Part shown: positions 1 through 9,484 of the stretch, piece by piece
Numbering within the stretch: position 1 is the stretch's first letter
Layout of the letters: every line of letters starts with the position of its first letter
Source: Streptomyces coffeae
GTDB taxonomy: Bacteria; Actinomycetota; Actinomycetes; Streptomycetales; Streptomycetaceae
DNA: 64,000 nucleotides
Assembly: GCF_016741875.1 (NCBI RefSeq)
Contig: NZ_JAERRF010000005.1
Span: 124,001 to 188,000 of the forward strand
Reading direction: 5' to 3'
Made by a program: the position numbers and the translations under genes
The notes under the pieces: generated by a model
Told to the model about the DNA's origin: nothing
The model's input: the letters and a program-made list of their open reading frames with translations, nothing else
Databases searched by the model: none

Positions 1-1107
1 GGCCAGCCCGAAGGTCGCCTTGCGCACCATCACCTTGCCGGAGCTGCCCGAGGGGTTGGGCTCGCACGGCGCGATCGAGCCGCCCTCCGCCGGCCCGTCC
101 GGGTCCGGGGTGGCCGACGGACAGCTCGCGCCCGTGGCCGGACCCCGGCCCCTGGTCGCCGCGTTGAGCTTCTTCAGCGCCTCGTCCGCGCTGATCAGCG
201 GATAGGTGTCGGCCTCCTTGGGGAGCGCCAGTGTGCCGCTGCCACCGACCAACTGGCCGTCGGCGGCCACCTGGAGGCTGGTCGACCAGCCGTGCGTCGG
301 CAGATCGCCCACCCGCGGCTCCGCGTTCACCGTGCGGATGGCGGCGTAGCGACCGGTCGCGTCCAGCTTGGCGTCCGAGAGTCCGAGCGCCTTGAGCACC
401 GGCTCGGCGGTGCGCTTGGCCTTCGCCTCGGACACCACCTTGTCGTGGTCGGCGTCGCTCCGTTCGGGGTGGTCGTCATCGCCCTTCTTGCCGGACTTCC
501 CGTCCCGGTAGACGGGGCAATCCTGGGCGGTGCTGCCGTCGCCCTTGCGCTCGCCCGCACCGGCGTCGCCGTCCGCGCCCGGCAGGCGCACACAGGAGCC
601 GCCGGCGGGGGTGCCGTAGCGGGAGTAGCTCCAGCTGCCCGGACCGTCCTGGCTCACCCGCAGCACTGGACCGGCCGCGTCCTTGGTGCCCCCGACCTTC
701 CAGAAGCCGTGGTCGCCGCGCGGGCTGCCGGGCACGTCCAGCGCCTTGGCCAGCCGTGCCACCTCGGCCTTGGTGACCTTCGGGTCGGACAGATACACCG
801 GGGCCGAGTCCGGCCCGTCGGGCAGCTTCTTCTCCGCCACATAGCGCCCGCCACTCGGGTCGGGTTCCCCGGGCGCGATGCCCTCGCGTCCGGCGGTGGG
901 GTAGGCGTCCAGTGCGAGGGGTTTTGGTGATCCGTCCTTGTGCGCCGTGCCGCTGCCGTCCGCCGCGGTCGAGGCCCAGTAGGCCCCGCCGCCACCGGCG
1001 ACCAGTACCGCTGCCGCCACCGCGACCACGGCCAGTGGCGAACGGCGCCGCAGACGCGGATGGTCGTCGTCGGGGGTATGCGGGGTGTCGGTCTCCTCGG
1101 TGCTCAC
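1..1107 (-). CDS. membrane-anchored hypothetical protein, 3' end beyond window
   Basis: The first 369 residues are present; the C-terminus lies outside the window. The GTG start at 1107 is supported by AAGGAG seven bases upstream. Residues 1-18 are acidic then Arg-rich, followed by one membrane segment (about 19-40), so most of the protein should lie outside the membrane as a single-pass N-anchored domain. The exterior part is rich in Gly, Asp and Lys, with scattered cysteines that could form disulfides. I do not recognise a catalytic family; an inhibitor or lipoprotein-like wall-associated role is possible but unproven. The 70-aa gene at 1200-1412 lies upstream on the same strand with a 92-bp gap. 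Confidence 0.75.
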   Translation of the reverse strand, partial: MSTEETDTPHTPDDDHPRLRRRSPLAVVAVAAAVLVAGGGGAYWASTAADGSGTAHKDGSPKPLALDAYPTAGREGIAPGEPDPSGGRYVAEKKLPDGPDSAPVYLSDPKVTKAEVARLAKALDVPGSPRGDHGFWKVGGTKDAAGPVLRVSQDGPGSWSYSRYGTPAGGSCVRLPGADGDAGAGERKGDGSTAQDCPVYRDGKSGKKGDDDHPERSDADHDKVVSEAKAKRTAEPVLKALGLSDAKLDATGRYAAIRTVNAEPRVGDLPTHGWSTSLQVAADGQLVGGSGTLALPKEADTYPLISADEALKKLNAATRGRGPATGASCPSATPDPDGPAEGGSIAPCEPNPSGSSGKVMVRKATFGLA

Positions 1108-1199
1108 CGTTTCGCTCCTTCGGCTCCGCTCACGTTGTACGGTCCCATTTCCTCGCGAGGGGACGCCGGTGAGACGGGGCGGACGGGAGTACGGTTCCG

Positions 1200-1412
1200 T
1201 CAGTCGCCGTAATCGGACATCTTGTCCAGCAGCTGCGCGGACGCGGGCGGCACGGTGACCCCGCGGATCCGCGACAGGGACACCGGTGCGGCGGGAGGCG
1301 ATACGGTGACCGGCCAGTGCGGCACCATCCGTGCCCCCTGGCCGCGCAGCTCTTCCAGGAATTCGGGCTCGATGGCACCGGTGGGAAGGGCGTTGATCAC
1401 GTGCTCCGGCAT
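1200..1412 (-). CDS. small orphan protein, 70 aa
   Basis: A short ATG reading frame with GGGAGG placed about six bases upstream of the start, which favours translation. The product has no cysteine, no membrane segment and no signal peptide; it starts MPEHVINALP, contains several Pro-Val/Pro-Pro pairs in its middle and ends in SDYGD. I do not recognise a family. It could be an independent small protein, a leader gene for the membrane protein downstream, or a chance frame in GC-rich DNA. The GC-rich third positions and the good ribosome binding site argue mildly for a real gene. Confidence 0.45.
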   Translation of the reverse strand: MPEHVINALPTGAIEPEFLEELRGQGARMVPHWPVTVSPPAAPVSLSRIRGVTVPPASAQLLDKMSDYGD

Positions 1413-1589
1413 GGGGAGCCTCCCGGTCCGAAGGGGTCGCGGATGAAGATCTGATGTATACGCACCGTATGCACCGGATCTCTGGCGAAAATAGCCCTAC
1501 TATCTGGTAGTTTCTTACGTTCCTGTGGGAGTGGCAAGGCGCTAGCGTAGGGGCTCCGACCCCGCCGCCGCCCCGCAGGAGCGACTTCC

Positions 1590-2564
1590 GTGCGTATCGC
1601 CGTCACCGGCTCCATCGCCACCGACCATCTGATGACCTTCCCCGGCCGCTTCGCCGATCAGCTGGTCGCCGATCAGCTGCATACGGTCTCCCTCTCCTTC
1701 CTGGTCGACACCCTCGACGTCCGCCGCGGCGGTGTGGGCCCCAACATCTGTTTCGGTATGGGTGTGCTCGGCCTGCGCCCGATCCTGGTCGGCGCGGCCG
1801 GTGAGGACTTCGCCGAGTACCGCGCCTGGCTGGACCGTCACGGCGTGGACACCGCGTCCGTCCGGATCTCCGAGGTGCTGCACACCGCGCGCTTCGTCTG
1901 CACCACGGACACCGACCACAACCAGATCGCGTCCTTCTACACCGGCGCCATGAGCGAAGCCCGGCAGATCGAGCTCCAGCCGGTCGCCGACCGGGTCGGC
2001 GGGCTGGACCTGGTGGTCATCGGCGCGGACGACCCGGAGGCGATGGTCCGGCACACCGAGGAGTGCCGCTCGCGCGGTATCCCCTTCGCCGCCGACCCCT
2101 CCCAGCAGCTCGCCAGGATGGACGGCGAGGACATCCGGCTTCTGGTGGGCGGGGCGGAGTACCTGTTCACCAATGAGTACGAGGCCGCGCTGATCGAGAC
2201 CAAGACCGGCTGGACCTCCGAGCAGATCCTCGCCAAGGTCGGCACCCGCGTCACCACGCTGGGCGCGCAGGGCGTCCGGATCGAGCGCGAGGGCGAGGAG
2301 CCGATCGTCGTCGGCTGCCCGGAGGAGGACGAGAAGGCCGATCCGACGGGTGTCGGCGACGCCTTCCGCGCGGGCTTCCTCTCCGGTCTGTCCTGGGGGC
2401 TGTCGCTGGAGCGCTCCGCCCAGGTGGGCTGCATGCTCGCCACCCTGGTCATCGAGACGGTGGGCACCCAGGAGTACGAGCTGCGCCGCGGCCACTTCAT
2501 GGAGCGGTTCGCCAAGGCGTACGGCCATGACGCCGCCGCCGAGGTCAACGACCACCTGGTCTGA
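1590..2564 (+). CDS. adoK: adenosine kinase, PfkB family
   Basis: 324 aa, GTG start with CAGGAG eight bases upstream. It is a PfkB/ribokinase-fold sugar kinase with the N-terminal substrate motif near VRRGGVGPN and the C-terminal ATP/anion-hole signature DPTGVGDAFRAGF (catalytic Asp in GVGD). Long identical blocks (for example AVTGSIATDHLM, ADPSQQLARMDGE) match what I remember of M. tuberculosis AdoK (Rv2202c), which also sits beside ctaC, so phosphorylation of adenosine to AMP is the best assignment. A generic sugar-kinase role, as older Streptomyces annotations state, cannot be ruled out from sequence. It converges on the cysteine desulfurase gene, leaving only 44 bp between stops. Confidence 0.85.
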   Translation: MRIAVTGSIATDHLMTFPGRFADQLVADQLHTVSLSFLVDTLDVRRGGVGPNICFGMGVLGLRPILVGAAGEDFAEYRAWLDRHGVDTASVRISEVLHTARFVCTTDTDHNQIASFYTGAMSEARQIELQPVADRVGGLDLVVIGADDPEAMVRHTEECRSRGIPFAADPSQQLARMDGEDIRLLVGGAEYLFTNEYEAALIETKTGWTSEQILAKVGTRVTTLGAQGVRIEREGEEPIVVGCPEEDEKADPTGVGDAFRAGFLSGLSWGLSLERSAQVGCMLATLVIETVGTQEYELRRGHFMERFAKAYGHDAAAEVNDHLV

Positions 2565-2608
2565 CGCCCGCCCCTCCGGCCCCCGGGCTCCCCGGGGGCC
2601 GGAGGGTG

Positions 2609-4030
2609 TCAGGTGCGGCGGCGGACCCGGTAGGCGACACCGCGCTCGGCCGGGCGCTCGCCCTCGTACTCCTGGTCCCGCATGGCGCACCAGGCCGGGA
2701 TGTCCAGCCGGGCCGCCTCGTCGTCGGACAGCACCGTGACCACCCCGCCCACCGGGACCTCGCCGATCACCTTGGCGAGCTCGATCACCGGGATCGGGCA
2801 CCGCTTGCCGAGCGAGTCCACCACCAGCTCGGGTCCGGCGGTCTCCACCGCTGTTTCCGCCGCCGGCTCCCTTGCCGCGGGCCGCGCCGGCTCCGGGGCG
2901 CCGAGCCGTCCGCGGACCTCCCGGACCACCCCTGGCAGCAGCTCCAGGAACCGGTCCACCTCCGCCGCGGGCGTCCCCAACGGCAGCGAGACCCGGATGT
3001 TTCCCTCGGACAGCACCCCCATCGCCCGCAGCACATGGCTCGGGGTCAGGGTGGAGGAGGTGCAGGAGGAGCCGGACGAGACCGAGAACTCCGCGCGGTC
3101 CAGCTCATGCAGAAGTGTCTCCCCATCGACATAGAGACACGAGAAGGTGACCAGATGCGGCAGCCTCCGCTCCGGATCGCCCACCACCTCCACATCCGGC
3201 ACCAACTCCGGCACCCGCGCCCGGATCCGGTCCACCAGACCCCGCAGCCGCTCCGCCTCGGCGTCCGCCCCCGCCCGTACGGCGCGCAGCGAGGCGGCCG
3301 CGGCGACCACGGCCGGGAGGTTCTCGAAGCCGGGGGAGCGGCCCGACTCCCGTTCGTCCGCCGGGCCCTGGGGCGAGAAGCGCACCCCCTTGCGGACGAC
3401 GAGCAGCCCGACCCCCGAGGGGCCTCCCCATTTATGGGCACTTGCGGTCATAAGTGACCAATTGCCGTCCACCGGGCCCCAACCGAGCGACTGCGCCGCG
3501 TCCACCAGCAGCGGTACGCCCGCCTCCGCGCACACCTCCGCGGTCTCGGCCACCGGCTGCACCGTGCCGACCTCGTGGTTGGCGGACTGGAGACAGGCCA
3601 GTGCGGTGGGTTCCGGGGCCTCCCGCAGGGCCGTCACGTAGGCGTCCGGCGCGACCCGTCCGGCGCGGTCCACCCCCACCTCGGTGACCGTGCCGCCGCC
3701 CGCCTCGTGGGTGGCCGCGGCATGCAGCACCGCGGAGTGCTCGACGGCGGAGACGATCAGATGACGGCCGGCCCGGCGGCGCCCCGCGAGCGCTCCGGCA
3801 ATGCCGTCGTGGAGCGCGCGTGTCCCCGATGGAGTGAACACCAGCTCGTCCGGGCGGCAGCCGACGGTCTCGGCCGCCGCCTCCCGGGCGGCGTCCAGCA
3901 GCAGCCGGGCGCGGCGCCCCTCGCGGTACAGCCGCGCGGGGTCGGCCCACCCCTCGTCCAGGGCGGCGAGCAGCGCCTGCCGGGCGACCGGGTGCAGCGG
4001 AGCGGACGAGGCCGCGTCGAAGTAGGGCAC
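2609..4030 (-). CDS. cysteine desulfurase fused to C-terminal TusA/SirA domain
   Basis: About 473 aa from the GTG at 4030, where homology starts (VPYFDAASSAPLHP). Residues 1-~375 are a class V PLP aminotransferase: Schiff-base lysine in TASAHKWGG and the active-site cysteine loop SSGSSCTSS. After a Pro/Ala-rich linker (~385-400) comes a TusA-type sulfur carrier with its signature Cys in SLGKRCPIPVIELAK. The fusion suggests that persulfide sulfur is handed directly to the TusA thiol for tRNA thiolation, molybdenum cofactor or other sulfur delivery. No good ribosome binding site precedes the chosen GTG; the frame stays open upstream to 4264 but that part does not resemble the family. It is divergent from ctaC. 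Confidence 0.85.
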   Translation of the reverse strand: MPYFDAASSAPLHPVARQALLAALDEGWADPARLYREGRRARLLLDAAREAAAETVGCRPDELVFTPSGTRALHDGIAGALAGRRRAGRHLIVSAVEHSAVLHAAATHEAGGGTVTEVGVDRAGRVAPDAYVTALREAPEPTALACLQSANHEVGTVQPVAETAEVCAEAGVPLLVDAAQSLGWGPVDGNWSLMTASAHKWGGPSGVGLLVVRKGVRFSPQGPADERESGRSPGFENLPAVVAAAASLRAVRAGADAEAERLRGLVDRIRARVPELVPDVEVVGDPERRLPHLVTFSCLYVDGETLLHELDRAEFSVSSGSSCTSSTLTPSHVLRAMGVLSEGNIRVSLPLGTPAAEVDRFLELLPGVVREVRGRLGAPEPARPAAREPAAETAVETAGPELVVDSLGKRCPIPVIELAKVIGEVPVGGVVTVLSDDEAARLDIPAWCAMRDQEYEGERPAERGVAYRVRRRT

Positions 4031-4346
4031 GTAAAGAACGCTAGTCGGTGTGGACCGCGCGGTGTCCGCGGCGGTGATCGGAACCGGTCCCGCCGCACCC
4101 TCTCGCACCCCGGATCCGGTGCCGTCCAACATGCCGTACCGGGGCGAAAACCGCTGGCGGAGGGGGGCATTCCACCCCATCGGGGTGCGGCCCGGCGCGT
4201 TGGGCACCCTGGCCGCGCGGCCCCAAATGGCGTCCAGTAGGGTTTGGTCCGCATAAACATCCAAACCCCTGCCCGCACCGGGCCGGCGACCGACCGACAG
4301 ACGGCCGCGGCCGACCGCGCGGGCGAGACTCTCGGGAAGGCGCTAC
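4031..4346. promoter_or_regulatory. divergent intergenic region between desulfurase and ctaC
   Basis: 316 bases with no gene I can defend. The desulfurase frame continues open through it but without family similarity. It must carry the promoters for both ctaC (rightward) and the desulfurase-TusA gene (leftward). GGAAGG at 4335-4340 is the ctaC ribosome binding site. I see no clear operator palindrome. Confidence 0.5.
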
Positions 4347-5309
4347 GTGAGTCCCAACGGCTCCGACCGCTCGTCGCGGCGCCCGGTGCGGCGGAAGCTG
4401 CTGCAGGCGCTGGCCGCGGGCTTGGTCCTGGCGACCGCCACCGGTTGCACATCGAAGGACTTCCCCCGCCTCGGAATGCCCACCCCGGTTACGGAGGAGG
4501 CGCCGCGGATCCTCTCCCTCTGGCAGGGTTCGTGGGCGGCTGCGCTCGCCACGGGCGTTCTGGTCTGGGGCCTGATCCTGTGGGCGGTCATCTTCCACCG
4601 CCGCAGCAGGACCAAGATCGAGGTTCCCGCTCAGACCCGGTACAACATGCCCATCGAGGCGCTGTACACCGTGGTCCCGATCATCATCGTCTCGGTGCTG
4701 TTCTACTTCACCGCGCGCGATGAGACCGCGCTCCTGAAGACCTCCAAGAAGCCGGACCACGTCGTCAACGTCGTGGGCTACCAGTGGAGCTGGGGCTTCA
4801 ACTACATGGAGAACGTGGACGGGAAGACCGCCACTCCGAAGCAGACCGCCAAGGAGATCAAGGCCATCCCCAACCGGATGCTCTCCGCGGTGCCCAAGGG
4901 CGCCGAGGGCGTCTACGACGCGGGTGTCCCCGGCCAGCGGAACCCGCAGAACGGCAACCCGGGGCCCACCCTGTGGCTGCCCAAGGGTGAGTCGGTCCAG
5001 TTCATCCTGACCTCCCGCGATGTCATCCACTCGTTCTGGGTGGTCCCCTTCCTGATGAAGATGGACGTCATCCCGGGGCACACCAACCGCTTCGAGGTCA
5101 CCCCGAACCGCGAGGGCACCTTCATGGGCAAGTGTGCCGAGCTGTGCGGCGTCGACCACTCCCGGATGCTCTTCAACGTCAAGGTAGTCTCGCCCGAGCG
5201 CTACCAGCAGCACCTGAAGGACCTGGCGAAGAAGGGCCAGACCGGCTACATCCCGGCGGGCATTGAGCAGACGGACGCTGCCAAGAACGCGGAGACCAAC
5301 AACACATGA
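4347..5309 (+). CDS. ctaC: cytochrome c oxidase subunit II
   Basis: 320 aa, GTG start with GGAAGG six bases upstream. A lipoprotein-like signal ends at Cys34 (TATGC), followed by two membrane segments (about 57-84 and 103-122) and an extracytoplasmic cupredoxin domain. The CuA site is complete: His228 (HSFW), Cys263, Cys267, His271 and Met274 in [14 protein letters not shown]. The subunit accepts electrons from the diheme QcrC and passes them through CuA to heme a in CtaD. It begins the ctaC-ctaD-ctaF operon: its stop overlaps the ctaD ATG (ATGA). An insertion of about 35 residues between the second TM and the CuA half ([13 protein letters not shown]...) is typical of actinobacterial subunit II. 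Confidence 0.97.
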   Translation: MSPNGSDRSSRRPVRRKLLQALAAGLVLATATGCTSKDFPRLGMPTPVTEEAPRILSLWQGSWAAALATGVLVWGLILWAVIFHRRSRTKIEVPAQTRYNMPIEALYTVVPIIIVSVLFYFTARDETALLKTSKKPDHVVNVVGYQWSWGFNYMENVDGKTATPKQTAKEIKAIPNRMLSAVPKGAEGVYDAGVPGQRNPQNGNPGPTLWLPKGESVQFILTSRDVIHSFWVVPFLMKMDVIPGHTNRFEVTPNREGTFMGKCAELCGVDHSRMLFNVKVVSPERYQQHLKDLAKKGQTGYIPAGIEQTDAAKNAETNNT

Positions 5310-7045
5310 GCATCCTCAACGAACCTCAGGGTGCCGACGCCACCGCCTCGTACGAGAACGAGTTGCCGGTGCGCCGCAAGCAGCCCGGCAATGTCGTCGT
5401 CAAGTGGCTGACCACCACCGACCACAAGACGATCGGCACGCTCTACCTCGTCACGTCGTTCGCGTTCTTCTGCATCGGCGGCCTGATGGCGCTCTTCATG
5501 CGCGCCGAGCTGGCCCGCCCGGGTACGCAGATCATGTCGAACGAGCAGTTCAACCAGGCGTTCACCATGCATGGCACGATCATGCTGCTGATGTTCGCCA
5601 CCCCGCTGTTCGCGGGCTTCACGAACTGGATCATGCCGCTCCAGATCGGTGCGCCCGATGTGGCGTTCCCGCGGCTGAACATGTTCGCGTACTGGCTGTA
5701 CCTCTTCGGCTCGCTGATCGCGGTGGGCGGCTTCCTCACTCCGCAGGGCGCGGCCGACTTCGGCTGGTTCGCCTACTCCCCGCTGTCGGACGCGGTCCGT
5801 TCACCGGGTGTGGGCGCGGACATGTGGATCATGGGTCTGGCCTTCTCCGGCTTCGGCACGATCCTCGGTGCGGTCAACTTCATCACCACGATCATCTGCA
5901 TGCGCGCTCCGGGCATGACGATGTTCCGGATGCCGATCTTCGTCTGGAACGTCCTGCTCACCGCGGTGCTGGTGCTGCTGGCCTTCCCGGTGCTGGCCGC
6001 CGCGCTGTTCGCCCTGGAGGCGGACCGTAAATTCGGGGCCCATGTCTTCGACGCGGCCAATGGCGGAGCATTGCTCTGGCAACACCTCTTCTGGTTCTTC
6101 GGCCATCCAGAGGTGTACATCATCGCCCTGCCATTCTTCGGGATCATTTCGGAGATCATTCCGGTCTTCTCCCGCAAGCCGATGTTCGGTTACATCTCGC
6201 TGATCGCCGCGACGATCTCGATCGCCGGTCTGTCGGTCACGGTCTGGGCGCACCACATGTATGTGACGGGCGGCGTACTGTTGCCGTTCTTCTCCTTCAT
6301 GACATTCCTGATCGCGGTTCCGACCGGTATCAAGTTCTTCAACTGGATCGGCACCATGTGGAAGGGGTCGCTGAGCTTCGAGACCCCGATGCTCTGGGCG
6401 ATCGGCTTCCTGATCACCTTCACCTTCGGTGGTCTGACCGGTGTCATCCTGGCCTCGCCGCCGATGGACTTCCACGTCTCGGACTCGTACTTCGTGGTGG
6501 CCCACTTCCACTACGTGGTGTTCGGCACCGTGGTGTTCGCGATGTTCGCCGGCTTCCACTTCTGGTGGCCCAAGTTCACCGGCAAGATGCTGGACGAGAA
6601 GCTCGGCAAGATCACCTTCTGGACGCTGTTCGTGGGCTTCCACGGCACGTTCCTGGTGCAGCACTGGCTCGGTGCGGAGGGCATGCCCCGCCGCTACGCC
6701 GACTACCTGGCGGCCGACGGCATCACCACGCTGAACACGATCTCCACGATCGCCTCGTTCCTGCTCGGTCTGTCGATCCTGCCGTTCTTCTACAACGTCT
6801 GGAAGACCGCCAAGTACGGCAAGAAGATCGAGGTCGACGACCCGTGGGGCTACGGCCGTTCGCTGGAGTGGGCGACCTCCTGCCCGCCGCCGCGGCACAA
6901 CTTCCTCACGCTGCCGCGGATCCGCTCCGAGTCCCCGGCCTTCGATCTGCACCACCCGGAGATCGCGGCGCTCGACCAGCTCGAGAACCACGGTGCCTCC
7001 GACGATGACAAGGCCCTCGCGGGTGGCAAGGAGGCCGGCAAGTGA
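5306..7045 (+). CDS. ctaD: cytochrome c oxidase subunit I (aa3)
   Basis: 579 aa heme-copper oxidase catalytic subunit with about twelve membrane segments. CuB ligands are His267 in HPEVY (with Tyr271 giving the His-Tyr cross-link) and the His316-His317 pair in AHHMY; the heme pair sits in HFHYVVFG. It reduces oxygen to water and pumps protons in the bc1-aa3 supercomplex of actinobacteria. ATG overlaps the ctaC stop by four bases and its own stop overlaps the ctaF GTG, so the three genes are translationally coupled. The cytoplasmic C-terminal tail ends in a short acidic/Lys-rich stretch. Confidence 0.98.
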   Translation: MSILNEPQGADATASYENELPVRRKQPGNVVVKWLTTTDHKTIGTLYLVTSFAFFCIGGLMALFMRAELARPGTQIMSNEQFNQAFTMHGTIMLLMFATPLFAGFTNWIMPLQIGAPDVAFPRLNMFAYWLYLFGSLIAVGGFLTPQGAADFGWFAYSPLSDAVRSPGVGADMWIMGLAFSGFGTILGAVNFITTIICMRAPGMTMFRMPIFVWNVLLTAVLVLLAFPVLAAALFALEADRKFGAHVFDAANGGALLWQHLFWFFGHPEVYIIALPFFGIISEIIPVFSRKPMFGYISLIAATISIAGLSVTVWAHHMYVTGGVLLPFFSFMTFLIAVPTGIKFFNWIGTMWKGSLSFETPMLWAIGFLITFTFGGLTGVILASPPMDFHVSDSYFVVAHFHYVVFGTVVFAMFAGFHFWWPKFTGKMLDEKLGKITFWTLFVGFHGTFLVQHWLGAEGMPRRYADYLAADGITTLNTISTIASFLLGLSILPFFYNVWKTAKYGKKIEVDDPWGYGRSLEWATSCPPPRHNFLTLPRIRSESPAFDLHHPEIAALDQLENHGASDDDKALAGGKEAGK

Positions 7046-7440
7046 AGGTCCAAGGCCGGATGTTCATCTGGCTCGCCGTCTTCATCCTGATCATGGCCAT
7101 CGTGTATGGCGTGTGGTCCAAGGAACCGGCGGGCACCACCGCGCTCTTCCTCGCCTTCGGCCTGAGCGTCATGATCGGCTACTACCTGGCGTTCACCGCG
7201 CGCCGGGTGGATGTCGGGGCGCAGGACAACAAGGACGCGGACGTCGCCGACGACGCCGGTGAGCTGGGATTCTTCTCCCCGCACAGCTGGCAGCCGCTCT
7301 CCCTGGGCTTCGGTGGCGCGCTGGCCTTCCTCGGTGTGGTCTTCGACTGGTGGCTGCTCTACTTCTCGGCCCCGATCATCATGGTCGGTCTGTTCGGCTG
7401 GGTCTTCGAGTACTACCGCGGCGAGAACCAGAACCAGTAA
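7042..7440 (+). CDS. ctaF: actinobacterial cytochrome c oxidase subunit IV
   Basis: 132 aa, GTG start overlapping the ctaD stop (GTGA). Four hydrophobic segments are predicted in two pairs, about 5-25, 32-52, 90-107 and 109-124, with an acidic loop between the pairs. This is the small actinobacteria-specific oxidase subunit (counterpart of Rv2199c), needed structurally in the supercomplex rather than catalytically. It is the last gene of the ctaCDF operon; a strong hairpin follows 20 bases after the stop. Confidence 0.93.
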   Translation: MKVQGRMFIWLAVFILIMAIVYGVWSKEPAGTTALFLAFGLSVMIGYYLAFTARRVDVGAQDNKDADVADDAGELGFFSPHSWQPLSLGFGGALAFLGVVFDWWLLYFSAPIIMVGLFGWVFEYYRGENQNQ

Positions 7441-7460
7441 CCGGTTCTCGTACCGGCTGA

Positions 7461-7503
7461 GCACGGGGCCCGGACACCTTCCGAAGGTGTCCGGGCCCCG
7501 TGC
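7461..7503 (+). terminator. intrinsic-type hairpin after ctaCDF
   Basis: A perfect 20-bp stem (left arm 7461-7480, right arm 7484-7503) closes a three-base loop. No T-run follows, as is usual in Streptomyces. It sits directly after ctaF. Confidence 0.85.
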
Positions 7504-7579
7504 GTACCTCCCCACGCCCAGGCGGGTGTCACTCCGGTGCTTCACTCCGCGCGCCGTCCGCGGCGGCCGTTCATAGCGT

Positions 7580-8836
7580 GTGTCCATGAGCCACACATCG
7601 CGATCACCTCGACCCCGGGCCGTGCTCACCTGCACCCTGCTGGTGGCGTCGCTGATGGCGGGACTCAGCGGCTGCGGGGGCCCTTCCTCCAACCCGCTGT
7701 CCGCCAAGCCGTACGACGCCGCCGACCAGATCTCGTTCAGCGGCGACGGGGAGAACCACAAGGCCGATCCGGACAAGCCACTGGAAGTGACGGCCAAGGG
7801 CGACGACGGCCGGATCACGGACGTCACCGCCACCGACGCCGCGGGGCGCTACGTCCGGGGCGAGCTGACCGACGACGGCAGCCGCTGGCGCAGCACCGTG
7901 CCGCTGGCCGCCGGAGCGCACTACACGCTCCGGGTGAGCACGGAGGACTCCAACGGGGCGCCCGGCCGCCGGACCATCGACTTCACCACCAGCTCCGCCC
8001 GCAGGCTGCTGAAGGTCACCTTCGGGCCGAAGGCGGGGGAGTACGGCGTCGGGCAGCCCGTCACCGCCAAGCTGAGCCGGCCGGTGAAGGACCCCTCGGC
8101 CCGGGCCGTGGTGGAGCGTGCCCTGAAGGTGGACTCCCAGCCCGCGGTGGACGGTGTCTGGCACTGGGTGGACAACAAGACCCTGCACTACCGTCCGCAG
8201 GACTACTGGCCCGCCCACGCCACCATCAATGTGCACTCCAACCTCAAGGGCATCAGGATCGGCGGCGGGCTCTACGGCGGTGACGCCAAGTCTCTGAAGC
8301 TGACCACCGGTGACCGCATCGAGGCCCTCACCGACTCCGGCACCCACCAGATGACGGTGAAGCGCAATGGAGTGCCGGTCCGGACCATCCCGATCACCAC
8401 CGGTATGCCCGGATTCGATACCCGCAATGGCGTCAAGGTGATCCTCGCCAAGGAGTCCGCGGTGCGGATGACCGGCGCCAGTATCGGCCTCGGCAACTCC
8501 TACGACCTGATGGTCTACTGGGCGACCCGGGTCACCTGGAGCGGTGAGTACGTGCACGCGGCGCCGTGGTCCACCGGTTCCCAGGGCGTGGCCAACGTCA
8601 GCCACGGCTGCACCGGTATGAGCACGGAGAACGCCCAGTGGTTCTTCAACACCGTGCGGCTCGGCGACGTCGTCAAGGTCGTGAACAGCAACGGCGCCGA
8701 TATGACGACGTTCGACAACGGCTACGGCGACTGGAACATGGCCTGGAACGACTGGCGTCAGGGCAGTGCCCTCGCCGCCGGTCAGCGGGACGGTTCGACC
8801 CCGGCCGACTCGGCCCGGCTCCGGCCCCAGGTGTGA
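7580..8836 (+). CDS. L,D-transpeptidase lipoprotein (YkuD) with Ig-like domains
   Basis: 418 aa from GTG 7580 (ATG at 7586 is an alternative). The signal peptide ends in the lipobox LSGC (Cys about 33). Residues about 45-240 form two Ig-like modules as in mycobacterial LdtMt2, and about 245-375 the YkuD catalytic domain with His342-Gly-Cys344 in SHGCTG; Cys344 is the nucleophile. The enzyme should form 3-3 cross-links in peptidoglycan on the outer face of the membrane. It follows the cta operon behind its own start region, without a clear ribosome binding site, and its position between cta and qcr is conserved in Streptomyces. Confidence 0.92.
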   Translation: MSMSHTSRSPRPRAVLTCTLLVASLMAGLSGCGGPSSNPLSAKPYDAADQISFSGDGENHKADPDKPLEVTAKGDDGRITDVTATDAAGRYVRGELTDDGSRWRSTVPLAAGAHYTLRVSTEDSNGAPGRRTIDFTTSSARRLLKVTFGPKAGEYGVGQPVTAKLSRPVKDPSARAVVERALKVDSQPAVDGVWHWVDNKTLHYRPQDYWPAHATINVHSNLKGIRIGGGLYGGDAKSLKLTTGDRIEALTDSGTHQMTVKRNGVPVRTIPITTGMPGFDTRNGVKVILAKESAVRMTGASIGLGNSYDLMVYWATRVTWSGEYVHAAPWSTGSQGVANVSHGCTGMSTENAQWFFNTVRLGDVVKVVNSNGADMTTFDNGYGDWNMAWNDWRQGSALAAGQRDGSTPADSARLRPQV

Positions 8837-8883
8837 CGGTGGCGACAGCCGTGACCGCCCCGGCCGTCAGGAGACCCCTGCGG

Positions 8884-9285
8884 TCAGGCGCTCACGGCCG
8901 GCCGCGTGCGGAGCAGCCCGGCCAGCGCGTCCGCCAGGGCCACCGGGTCCACCGGATGGGTGACCGCGGCCTCCGCGCGGCTCCAGGTGGCCAGCCAGGC
9001 GTCCTGCGGGCGGCCGATGAGCAGCAGTACCGGCGGACAGCGGAAGATCTCGTCCTTGATCTGCCGGCACACGCCCATCCCGCCCGCGGGCACCGCCTCG
9101 CCGTCCAGCACACAGGCATCGATACCGCCCTCCTCCAGTGCCGTCAGGACGGCGGGGAGGGTCGCGCACTCCAGGAACTCCACCGGGGGCACATCGGCTG
9201 CGGGCCGTCGTCCGACGGCGAGCCGCACCTGCTCGCGGGTGCTCGCGTCATCGCTGTAGACCAGCACCGTGGCGGTAGGCCGCAT
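8884..9285 (-). CDS. receiver-like (response-regulator fold) protein
   Basis: 133 aa, ATG at 9285 with GGAGG ahead. The sequence runs as an alternating beta/alpha receiver-like fold: TVLVYSDD at strand 1, ACVLDGEAVP at the phosphoacceptor strand and VLLLIGRP at strand 4. An aspartate is present in VLDG. No output domain follows, so it resembles a stand-alone receiver whose phosphorylation is uncertain. It is divergent from ctaE, sharing about 200 bp of upstream DNA, which suggests a link with the respiratory genes; this is inference. Confidence 0.75.
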   Translation of the reverse strand: MRPTATVLVYSDDASTREQVRLAVGRRPAADVPPVEFLECATLPAVLTALEEGGIDACVLDGEAVPAGGMGVCRQIKDEIFRCPPVLLLIGRPQDAWLATWSRAEAAVTHPVDPVALADALAGLLRTRPAVSA

Positions 9286-9484
9286 CGTGTCCTCCGGATG
9301 AACTAAGTGATCCGCTGGGCTCCTGTGGCGGATGCTACTCCGGTACAGCCGCCCGGAGGAGGGGGCGTACAGATCTCTACCCCCTTCGAGGGACTGCCCG
9401 GAAGGGCGCCGACGAGCAGGGCCGATGGCGTTGACACTCCGAACGGCACCCCCGGGAGTGAGGGCCGGATAAGCGACCGACATA

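Noticed and set aside
1542..2801. 419-residue frame antisense to adoK
   Set aside because: adoK has long family identity in the other strand; this frame has none.
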